DNA of 14,761 nucleotides from Mariprofundaceae bacterium (GTDB lineage: Bacteria > Pseudomonadota > Zetaproteobacteria > Mariprofundales > Mariprofundaceae): positions 1 to 14,761 of the forward strand of contig JALSZZ010000098.1 of the NCBI GenBank assembly GCA_027075825.1. The letters run 5' to 3'. Both the position numbers and the translations under genes were made by a program. The notes under the pieces were generated by a model. It was not told where the DNA came from. It saw nothing but the letters and a program-made list of their open reading frames with translations, and searched no databases. Each line of letters starts with the position of its first letter. Within the stretch, counting starts at the first letter, position 1. Below are positions 8,163-14,761 of this stretch, piece after piece.

Positions 8163-10613
8163 TCAGAGTGTGCCCGGCGCAGCGCCTGGTTTCAGCACTT
8201 TCGGTGTCAGGAAAATCAGCAATTCATTGCGGTTATCCGTAACCGCCTTTTTCTTGAACAACAAACCAATCACTGGAAGCTCGGCCAGAAACGGCACTTT
8301 CGCTTTGTTATTGACCTTGTTCTGCGTGTAAATACCACCAATCACCACTGTCTCGCCGGAATGCATGTACACCGAGGTATTCACCTGTTTGGTATTGATA
8401 CCCGTTGAGCCATTGAATACTACAGGAGAATCATTGGTCACCGATACATCCATGATAATGCCATCATTTGAGGTCACCTGCGGCGTAACATTCAGTGTCA
8501 GCGCCGCGCTCTGCAAAGTGGTGGTAGCCGGACTGTTCGCTGTTCCCGGTGTGGTAATCGGCACCTGTACGCCCTGCGTGATGGTTGCAGCCTTCATATT
8601 GCTGGTGATCACCCGGGGGCTGGATACAATCTTGATCTTGTTATCCGCCTCTGCAGCCGAAAGCTCCAGATTCAGGTTCACCGCGCCATTAAACGAACCC
8701 AGTGTCAGACCAATCGCGCCACCATTGCCAGGCCCGGTGCCGGCAGCCAGATCCACCAGATTTCCTGCCGTCATACCAGCAGCGCCGCCACCACCGACAA
8801 ACGCAGCGGCATTACCCTGCGTCGTACCCGGTGCGCCGATGGCAACCACGCCGGGAAAGTTAAAGCCTGTTGTCTGATTCACGTAACCACCCCAGCGAAT
8901 ACCAAGATCCCGTTGAAAGTTGTTGGATGCCTCAACAATCCGGCTTTCAATCAGCACCTGCCGCACAGGCTGGTCGATTTTTGCCAGCAGACGTTTGATA
9001 TTGTTGATAACTGCCCGTGTATCCTTGACAATCAGGGTATTGGTGCGCTTATCTACCAGCACGCTGCCCCGTGATGACAACAGGGTATCTCCTCCTGTAT
9101 CAGTAGCAGCCTGCGTCTTCTTGTCAGCGCCTGTGCCAGTTCCTTTTGAAGCTGTTTTCAGCATTCGCTCCACATCTGAGGCCTTGGCAAAATTCAGCGT
9201 GATAAATTCGGTTACCAGAGGTTCGAGCTGCTCAGAGCCTTGCCGGGCAGCCAGTTTGGTCTGATATTCTGCCTGCAGAGCCTCCAGCGGTGCAATACGC
9301 AGTACATTACCCATTTGCTCCTTGCCCAGGCCTTTGGTTGTCAGAATAAGATCCAGTGCCTGATCCCACGGCACATCAATCAGGCGCATGGTAATCGTGC
9401 CGTTCACATCGCTGGCCATGATGATATTCAGATTGGCCATTTCAGCAATCAGCGTCAGCGCATTGCGTAAATCCATATCCTTCATATTGAAGGTCACCTT
9501 TTGACCAGCATACTTCATTGGCGCACCACCGCCATCGCCACTTGCAATATTTCTGGAGCCAGACAGCGGAGCCAGTCGCAGTGTGAACACATTGCCCTGC
9601 TGAAAAGTGGTAAACCTGGCTTTGTGACGAAGCCTGGCTACCACCCGTACCTGATCATTCAGCTGATAGCTGTCAAGCTGTGCAACCGGCCCGGGGAACT
9701 GACTGACATCCAGTGAACGCTCCAGTCCTTTCGCCAGTTTCATATGCTGAAGATCGACAATCACATTATCATTTTCTTCATGCACACTAACCACGGGATT
9801 AACGGAACTGGAGCGGATCACCACACGGGCCTCATCATCTGCCGGTTCAAAATCCACGCCTTCAACCACCTTTGGCACGGCCAGATCCGTATGCATGACG
9901 CGGCCAAGGCGCACCACCATCTGATCATTGCGCGCTTCCACCTGCTGCTGCATCGCCATGCCTGGCACCAGTGCCACAATAATGCGCAGCCGATCCTCAG
10001 CCTGACCAATCACCACATGACGAATCCGTTGTGCCGCATATTCATAAAATTCCTTGGCCAGCGCTGAATGCCCACCCCATAAATCAAGAATCAACTGCTT
10101 TTTATCCGCCGTCATGAATACATTATGGCTGGCATCCATGTGCTGGCCATTTAGCACCAGTTCAGTCATATCATCGCGATCAACCACCTGAATGGACGAG
10201 ACCATGGCACCTGAATCGCTTTTGGCACCAATAGCCGTAAAACGTACCAGCACCGCATCAAGCTTTTGCTCAATGCGATAGGGAATACGACCACTTAAGC
10301 TCACTTCAATCACCGCATCCTTACCATCCATGCCGAGTTTCACATCCTGCACGCCCTCACCACCAGCATGAATATCCTGGACATCGGGCTTCACGCCTGT
10401 ATTTTTGATCTTGAGCAAGAGACGATCCGGGTTATCAAGATCAAAATGTTCAAGCATCCCCATTTTATCCGCTTCAATGCGCAGGACATCACCATCAGCC
10501 GCATCCATCAGCGTCACACCGATAATACTTCCGGCACTGGCTGAACCCATCCACAGCAAGCAAGTCAATACGACTCCGATAACACCCTTACTCCAAGCTG
10601 CATTGCCTTTCAT
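8163..10613 (-). CDS. pilQ: Type IV pilus secretin PilQ
   Basis: PilQ forms the outer-membrane ring through which the type IV pilus emerges. The 816 residues start with a Sec signal peptide (hydrophobic VIGVVLTCLLW, predicted cut after SASA at residue 27). Next come three AMIN-like beta domains (about 30-125, 138-238, 250-347) that would hold the ring to peptidoglycan. An STN domain (about 370-440) and a Secretin_N domain (about 463-548, with GSVLVDKRTNTLIVKDTR) follow. The secretin barrel is at about 655-806, with the family's SGETVVIGGIYTQ and VPFLAELPVIGLLFK motifs near its end. A Gly/Ala-rich insert (about 590-640) separates the last two. AMIN domains separate PilQ from MSHA MshL or GspD-type secretins. 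The ATG at 10613 has AGGGAG 7 bases upstream. It follows pilO in one transcription unit with no pilP between. Confidence 0.95.
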   Translation of the reverse strand: MKGNAAWSKGVIGVVLTCLLWMGSASAGSIIGVTLMDAADGDVLRIEADKMGMLEHFDLDNPDRLLLKIKNTGVKPDVQDIHAGGEGVQDVKLGMDGKDAVIEVSLSGRIPYRIEQKLDAVLVRFTAIGAKSDSGAMVSSIQVVDRDDMTELVLNGQHMDASHNVFMTADKKQLILDLWGGHSALAKEFYEYAAQRIRHVVIGQAEDRLRIIVALVPGMAMQQQVEARNDQMVVRLGRVMHTDLAVPKVVEGVDFEPADDEARVVIRSSSVNPVVSVHEENDNVIVDLQHMKLAKGLERSLDVSQFPGPVAQLDSYQLNDQVRVVARLRHKARFTTFQQGNVFTLRLAPLSGSRNIASGDGGGAPMKYAGQKVTFNMKDMDLRNALTLIAEMANLNIIMASDVNGTITMRLIDVPWDQALDLILTTKGLGKEQMGNVLRIAPLEALQAEYQTKLAARQGSEQLEPLVTEFITLNFAKASDVERMLKTASKGTGTGADKKTQAATDTGGDTLLSSRGSVLVDKRTNTLIVKDTRAVINNIKRLLAKIDQPVRQVLIESRIVEASNNFQRDLGIRWGGYVNQTTGFNFPGVVAIGAPGTTQGNAAAFVGGGGAAGMTAGNLVDLAAGTGPGNGGAIGLTLGSFNGAVNLNLELSAAEADNKIKIVSSPRVITSNMKAATITQGVQVPITTPGTANSPATTTLQSAALTLNVTPQVTSNDGIIMDVSVTNDSPVVFNGSTGINTKQVNTSVYMHSGETVVIGGIYTQNKVNNKAKVPFLAELPVIGLLFKKKAVTDNRNELLIFLTPKVLKPGAAPGTL

Positions 10614-10678
10614 GACTCACTCCCTGCCCACACGGACATCAAACATTCACCATCAATATATCCGGTCACTGACATCAT
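10610..10678 (-). CDS. Possible 22-codon bridging mini-ORF between pilO and pilQ
   Basis: The frame begins ATG ATG at 10678, overlapping the pilO stop as ATGA, and ends in TGA at 10610, overlapping the pilQ start as ATGA. It thus spans the gap exactly and could couple translation of pilO to pilQ. AGAAGG lies a few bases upstream, inside pilO. The 22-residue product is not hydrophobic, has no lipobox and does not resemble PilP. It may have no function as a peptide. PilQ also has its own ribosome site, so coupling is not strictly needed. The frame could be chance. Confidence 0.3.
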   Translation of the reverse strand: MMSVTGYIDGECLMSVWAGSES

Positions 10679-11295
10679 CGCCTTCTGCCTCGTCGCCCTG
10701 CCGACGCTGTTCCGCTTCCCTTCTCCACAAAACGATAGGTTGTCATTTTCCCGGTGACATTCAGGCTTCCCGGCTGACCTCCTGCGGTAATTCTCAGACC
10801 ATTGATCGCCACAATCCGCGGCAACTCACCAACAGCACGCAAAAATGACAACAACTCGCGGAACGTACCTTTTAATTTGATTGACACCGGAATTTCCGCA
10901 TAAATTGCCTTAACTGTTTCCGGTTGTGGCCTGAAAATCAGCAGATCCAGTCCTGCATCTTTACCACGCCAGGAAATCTCCTCCAGCAGTTCAGGGATTT
11001 TGGCTTTTTCCGGCAGCAGGCTTAGCGATACCGTCAGCTGTTTTTCCAGATCTTTTAATTCCTTTTTAAGCACAGGGAGCTTCTTCACCTTAATGCTTTT
11101 CGTAACAATCGCCTGCTTCTGGGTGGCAATTTTCTGTTCAGCAGCCGCAATCTGATCAAGCGTGTCACTGAGAAAAGAAAAATAATAAATCGCCATAATC
11201 AGCACTGCCGTGCCTGCCAGAATACCAAATTTGGCAGCCAGCGGCAGTGGCAGAATGGGACGCAGCGCCTCAAGATTCAGGGCTTCAGGATTCAT
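10675..11295 (-). CDS. pilO: Type IV pilus inner-membrane alignment protein PilO
   Basis: PilO pairs with PilN in the inner membrane and links the cytoplasmic motor side to the secretin. The 206 residues show a short cytoplasmic head, one membrane helix (about 22-42, FGILAGTAVLIMAIYYFSF), a charged coiled coil (about 46-92) with the LPVLKKELKDLEKQL stretch, then the periplasmic ferredoxin-like core. The core contains the family's pattern of LLP at about 93-95, a LLEEIS helix and a F.ELLSFL...GELPRIV segment. It begins 3 bases after the pilN stop, with AAGGGGA about 10 bases upstream. The length fits the family. The odd point is an Arg-rich tail, AGRRGRRR, at the periplasmic C-terminus. Confidence 0.93.
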   Translation of the reverse strand: MNPEALNLEALRPILPLPLAAKFGILAGTAVLIMAIYYFSFLSDTLDQIAAAEQKIATQKQAIVTKSIKVKKLPVLKKELKDLEKQLTVSLSLLPEKAKIPELLEEISWRGKDAGLDLLIFRPQPETVKAIYAEIPVSIKLKGTFRELLSFLRAVGELPRIVAINGLRITAGGQPGSLNVTGKMTTYRFVEKGSGTASAGRRGRRR

Positions 11296-11298
11296 CGC

Positions 11299-11874
11299 TT
11301 ATTTCCCCTTCTTTCCACTGACATCTTCCAGTTTGGCAAAACTGGCCCGGATATCAAACACGCGAACAGGTGAATTCTTCTCCGTCTGTCGGCTGACCGA
11401 GCCAAGACGAACAGAGTCCTGCTGAAAATAGGGCGAGGCATCCAGCGCCCGCATGAAATCGGAAATCCCTTCGCTGGTGCCCGCTGCGCCCTTCATGATA
11501 ATTTCCGTCTGCCCGTCAGACAACGACTTGATCCACACATTCTTCGGCATCACTTTTGATACTTCATAAAGCATATTCAGTGAGCGAAACCGCCCGACCT
11601 GCAACTCATCAATAATTTTCAGCTTGCTCTGAACCTCGCTGCGCTTCCCTTTAAGCGCTGCAATTTCCTGCAATTTCCCATCCAGCACCTTAACTTTTGC
11701 ATCCAGTTCCTTTTGCTCGTCCAGCCTGGCGCTTAGCTGCATGCTTTCAAAAATATTCACCGCAATACACAACAACACCACCGCAGCCACGGTGGCCAGA
11801 AACCACATGATATGAACCAGAATCTGACGTTGGCGAAGTTTTGCGCGGTAGGGGAGAAGGTTAATGCGAATCAT
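11299..11874 (-). CDS. pilN: Type IV pilus assembly protein PilN
   Basis: PilN is a bitopic inner-membrane protein whose cytoplasmic N-terminus docks in the PilM groove. The 191-residue product starts with the diagnostic INLLPYR motif at residues 4-10. A membrane helix (about 22-43, MWFLATVAAVVLLCIAVNIF), a coiled coil (about 48-90) and a periplasmic ferredoxin-like domain follow. The VWIKSLSDG segment and the YFQQDSVRLGS segment match the family's pattern. Its ATG overlaps the pilM stop as ATGA, with GAGGAG 9 bases upstream inside pilM, so translation is probably coupled. The length is normal for the family. Confidence 0.95.
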   Translation of the reverse strand: MIRINLLPYRAKLRQRQILVHIMWFLATVAAVVLLCIAVNIFESMQLSARLDEQKELDAKVKVLDGKLQEIAALKGKRSEVQSKLKIIDELQVGRFRSLNMLYEVSKVMPKNVWIKSLSDGQTEIIMKGAAGTSEGISDFMRALDASPYFQQDSVRLGSVSRQTEKNSPVRVFDIRASFAKLEDVSGKKGK

Positions 11875-12947
11875 GCGTCGAAACTCCTCAAAGCCAGCCC
11901 TACGGGCACCACCAGCGCAGCGCCTTCCCGCTTCAGGTAATCGACATCAAACTTTCGCTTGTTGACCTTGATATGATCAAACGGATTCACCACCGAAGCG
12001 GAAATCCCCAAACGCTGCTCAATTTCTGTCGCAATATCCGGCAACAACGCGCAGCCGCCGGAAATCGACAAATGCTGCACCGGATGATCGCCATGATTGG
12101 CAGCGTAAAAATCAAGCGATCGTACGATCTCGGAAGTCAGCCCGACATAAAACCTGTCCAGTGCCTCAGGACTTACTTCATGAAAACGTTCTTTTTTCAT
12201 TGCCTCAGCGGCCTGATAGCTGATATTATGCTCTTTCTGGATTTCTTCGGTGAGGTTCTGACCACCATAAAACTGGTCGCGCACAAATGCCATTTTACCA
12301 CTTTTAATAATATTCACGTTCACCAGATTGGCACCAACATTGATCAGGCCAATCGCCTGCTCCTCCTCACCATCAGCAATTTCTTTCGGCGAAGAGGAAA
12401 ACACGCCCATCATTTCGGAAGCATTTTCCAGCGCAAAGACGGCACAATCGACGCACTTCGTGGTCAGCCCTGCCTCGCTGAGAACAAGCTGATAATCATC
12501 AACAATTTCGCGTTTACATGCCGCCAGCACCACATCCATCTGGCCCGGCTCATCAGGGTTTTCCCCCAGAATCTGAAAATCGAGGTACACTTCATCAATA
12601 TCATAAGGAACATGCTGATCCGCCTCGATCTCAATCTCCGCCTCGAGATCAAACTCGCTCATCAATGGCAGAGAGATATTTTTAATAATCACCGCGTTAC
12701 CGGATACAGCCAGTGCCACCTGACGTGTTGATGGTTTGGCCTGTTCCAGCGCGTCAACCAGCCCCTGGGAAACCGCCATGGAATCAATAATCATATTTTC
12801 CACAATCGCATCCCGGGGCAATGGCACCATGGCAAAAGATTTCAGCGTATAGCCAGCGCGCGTCTTGCCCAGCTCAACCAGTTTGATACCAGTCGAACTG
12901 ATATCAATAGCCATCAAATCTCTGGATTCAGGAGAGAATAAACCCAC
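11871..12947 (-). CDS. pilM: Type IV pilus assembly ATPase-fold protein PilM
   Basis: PilM is a cytoplasmic FtsA/actin-like nucleotide-binding protein that recruits the PilN tail and connects the pilus motor to the membrane complex. Seen motifs are the first phosphate loop AIDISSTGIKLVEL near the N-terminus, the second phosphate-loop region GLINVGANLVNVNII, the adenosine-binding ISGGCALLPDIA and the C-terminal VPVGLALRSFD. I chose the GTG at 12947. It has AAGGGAG 5 bases upstream, it gives the family's usual opening (MGLFSP), and the resulting 358 residues match the usual length of about 354. A longer frame from a GTG at 12995 would add 16 residues, but its GAGG is only 1 base from the start. 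The gene opens the pilMNOQ block. Confidence 0.94.
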   Translation of the reverse strand: MGLFSPESRDLMAIDISSTGIKLVELGKTRAGYTLKSFAMVPLPRDAIVENMIIDSMAVSQGLVDALEQAKPSTRQVALAVSGNAVIIKNISLPLMSEFDLEAEIEIEADQHVPYDIDEVYLDFQILGENPDEPGQMDVVLAACKREIVDDYQLVLSEAGLTTKCVDCAVFALENASEMMGVFSSSPKEIADGEEEQAIGLINVGANLVNVNIIKSGKMAFVRDQFYGGQNLTEEIQKEHNISYQAAEAMKKERFHEVSPEALDRFYVGLTSEIVRSLDFYAANHGDHPVQHLSISGGCALLPDIATEIEQRLGISASVVNPFDHIKVNKRKFDVDYLKREGAALVVPVGLALRSFDA

Positions 12948-13048
12948 ATCAACTCCCTTGCTGCGCACGTCTGAAGCACGCTCGCTGATGATCACGCCTC
13001 ACCGGCATGCTTTGCTCAAGTTCAAGTGATACTCTCACAAACGGACGC

Positions 13049-13078
13049 AACTTACTTTATTACAAGCATTATTGTCAA
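13049..13078 (-). promoter_or_regulatory. Candidate sigma-70 promoter for pilM operon
   Basis: A perfect -35 box TTGACA (13078-13073) is followed after 18 bases by a weak -10 box TAAGTT (13054-13049), in an AT-rich stretch about 100 bases before the pilM start. It lies just after the stop of the upstream gene. The -35 is strong; the -10 matches only the outer positions of TATAAT, so the promoter may need an activator. The remaining gap of 144 bases (12948-13091) holds no other clear feature. Confidence 0.5.
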
Positions 13079-13091
13079 GAAAAAACTTCAT

Positions 13092-14761
13092 TCACAAACG
13101 CGAAAGCGCTGTCAGCGAGTCCTCTGGCAGGCCACCCCGGGTCAGATAACGCGCCATTTGCTGCCGAGCCTGCTGTTTTTTTTCCATGGCATTAAGGCAT
13201 AATGCATCATAATAATAAAGGTTTCGCGGCGCACGTTCGTTATCAGCAGCCTGTGCAAACTGGGCGTGAGCATCCGCATAGCGATGTTGCCGCCACAATA
13301 ACCTGCCGCGCCGGTACATTGCATCCACATCCCCGGCATCGACCACCAGTTCGGCAGCAAAAGCCGCCAGTGCTGCATCATCTTTGCCCAGCCGCTCCAG
13401 GGATACACCACGGTTGTAGTTCGCATCATTATAGTCATGATCCATCGCCAACACCCGGTCAAACACCTTAACAGCAGCAGCATAACGCTTAAGCTGCATT
13501 AGCTGGTAACCATAACGATGCCAGGCGCGTGCCGTGTCAAACACTTCTGCTCTGACTTTTCGTCGCTGCAACTCAGCCTGTTTCAGCCTCAGCGGATACG
13601 CCCCTTCTGCGCGTGCCAGTTGCTCCAGGCGACGGTAAAGCATGGAACGCCTGATTTTTTGTCTGGCATGCAAAACGGCATCAGCAGGAAATGCCTCGTT
13701 TATCTCACCTGTCAGAGTCTGGCGAATATCCGACATACGCATCTTTTCAACAAGCCGACGCTTTAGGCGATCAATCCCCTTGCTGCGCAAATGCGCCATG
13801 GCATATTCCAGTTCAGGGTGATCAACAGAATTGATCACCGCATTGCCTTCATCAATCAGGCGATAAGCATCGCTGATCAGCAGCTGATACGGCAGCCAGT
13901 CGCTGACAATATTGTAACGCTCCATCATATCCCGACGCAATCGCTCATTGTTCACCACCACCTGCCGCTGATGCGCCATCAGCGGTGCATCTGAACCGAT
14001 CAGCAGAAAATAGGCCGATTTGATGTACAACAGGGCACAATGCCTAAACTGCGTTTTCATGGTACGCAGAATAATCTGCGCTCCTTCATCACCAATACGC
14101 GAATCCATCCATGTGACATAGATCCCGTCGCGATTGAGCCGCCGCTTCACCGATACCAGAAAATCCGTGGTGTACAGCTTGGAGGAACTGAAATACAGCG
14201 GTGTCGTCACTGTATTGAGAATCAGGTTATAGTGTTCACCGCCAGCTTTCATCGCATGAATGGCATCATCCACTGTGATCTTCACACGCGGATTATGCTC
14301 AATATCATAATTCCACTCGGCCATGCGATACAGATTATCCCTCACCACCGAATTGATTTCTATGACATCGGTATGATCGAAAAACAGGCCAACGGTAGAT
14401 GCTGTTGCGCCGCTCCCCAGCCCCAGCACCATCGCTTTTTTCAAATCAGGGGCATACATACTGGAGATCGCTCCCACCACTTTTTCCGATGAATTATTCA
14501 ACGGGATACTGATATAGCCATTGATAAAGAAATAGGGTTTGCCATCCATCCAGTTAATCGAAAACACATCCTGGTAACCCTTGTAACGATCCGGGAACGA
14601 AACCGTTGATCGCGCATCACGAAGGTCTTCGATATCCTGATAGTTGGTATAGCTCAAATACAGCAGATCTTCATCCCACCACCAGTGAAAACTAACCCAG
14701 CCACACAGTAACACCGACATGGCAAGCAGCGTTTTTCGCCAGTCAGGATGCCACTGCTGCC
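13092..14761 (-). CDS. Spermidine-synthase-like membrane protein with C-terminal TPR repeats (5' end missing)
   Basis: The frame stays open to the right edge, so the gene starts outside the window; the Met at 14720 is probably internal. The visible start (about ten residues before that Met to residue 15, counted from it) is a hydrophobic helix after WRK. It looks like the last membrane helix of the polytopic spermidine-synthase-like family. Residues about 45-250 form a Rossmann-type domain. They have a GYQDVFSINWMDGKPYFF sheet, a SAM loop VLGLGSGAT (98-106), the acidic strand end EIN (121-123) and VDDA (150-153). The family tail motif SVDHPELEY is at 298-306. Where aminopropyltransferases have an Asp (D.I..D), this protein has LILNTVTTP (166-174), so polyamine synthesis is doubtful. 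Residues about 398-530 are TPR repeats. It lies 144 bases upstream of pilM on the same strand; a functional link to pili is only inference. Confidence 0.8.
   Translation of the reverse strand, partial: QQWHPDWRKTLLAMSVLLCGWVSFHWWWDEDLLYLSYTNYQDIEDLRDARSTVSFPDRYKGYQDVFSINWMDGKPYFFINGYISIPLNNSSEKVVGAISSMYAPDLKKAMVLGLGSGATASTVGLFFDHTDVIEINSVVRDNLYRMAEWNYDIEHNPRVKITVDDAIHAMKAGGEHYNLILNTVTTPLYFSSSKLYTTDFLVSVKRRLNRDGIYVTWMDSRIGDEGAQIILRTMKTQFRHCALLYIKSAYFLLIGSDAPLMAHQRQVVVNNERLRRDMMERYNIVSDWLPYQLLISDAYRLIDEGNAVINSVDHPELEYAMAHLRSKGIDRLKRRLVEKMRMSDIRQTLTGEINEAFPADAVLHARQKIRRSMLYRRLEQLARAEGAYPLRLKQAELQRRKVRAEVFDTARAWHRYGYQLMQLKRYAAAVKVFDRVLAMDHDYNDANYNRGVSLERLGKDDAALAAFAAELVVDAGDVDAMYRRGRLLWRQHRYADAHAQFAQAADNERAPRNLYYYDALCLNAMEKKQQARQQMARYLTRGGLPEDSLTALSRL

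Noticed and set aside
8365..8877. Open plus-strand frame of about 170 codons opposite the PilQ secretin domain
   Set aside because: The hydrophobic look comes from reading the secretin beta strands in antisense; the minus-strand secretin motifs are unambiguous.
11973..12731. Open plus-strand frame of about 252 codons opposite pilM
   Set aside because: pilM on the minus strand has full family motifs; the antisense translation has none and no good ribosome site was seen.
13079..13108. Possible terminator after the spermidine-synthase-like gene (CGC-TTTC-GCG stem followed by TTTTTT)
   Set aside because: The stem is only about 4 base pairs, overlaps the last codons, and the T run is some 15 bases away, so it is too weak to call.

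Overview
All genes in this window lie on the minus strand, so the window reads biologically from high to low coordinates. Base composition is moderate, roughly half G+C by eye. The set pilM-pilN-pilO-pilQ with an AMIN-domain PilQ secretin marks a Gram-negative bacterium with type IVa pili, most likely a proteobacterium. I cannot place the genus. The gene neighbours are not the familiar gammaproteobacterial pilMNOPQ-aroK-aroB arrangement.

Layout from upstream to downstream. (1) At 14761-13092 lies the 3' part of a membrane-anchored spermidine-synthase-like protein with a C-terminal TPR region; its 5' end is outside the window. (2) A 144-base gap (12948-13091) carries a plausible sigma-70 promoter. 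(3) A tightly packed block follows: pilM (12947-11871), pilN (ATGA overlap with pilM), pilO (3 bases after pilN) and pilQ (8163-10613). These encode the cytoplasmic actin-like clamp, the two inner-membrane alignment proteins and the outer-membrane secretin. No pilP is present. The 61-base pilO-pilQ gap is instead spanned exactly by a 22-codon open frame with ATGA junctions at both ends. (4) After a 91-base spacer holding a strong GC-rich hairpin comes an 8-kb gene (8071-137) for a lipoprotein of about 2,644 residues. It consists of a lipobox signal peptide, about 18 Big_1/invasin-like Ig domains, an Asp-box (BNR/sialidase-type) beta-propeller and a C-terminal Ig-like tail. (5) Only 22 bases later, a Bcp/PrxQ-type peroxiredoxin begins and runs off the left edge.

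The block reads as a type IV pilus assembly operon whose distal end carries a giant surface lipoprotein, presumably an adhesin or pilus-associated surface protein. The most unusual points are the following. The tripeptide Asp-x-Tyr recurs about forty times at several structurally different places in the giant protein. The Ig array has a four-domain super-repeat of about 1.2 kb. pilP is missing and a bridging mini-ORF sits in its place. The spermidine-synthase-like protein has Asn where the usual catalytic Asp is expected.

No tRNA, rRNA, CRISPR array, insertion sequence or prophage feature was seen. No gap without a gene exceeds 300 bases.
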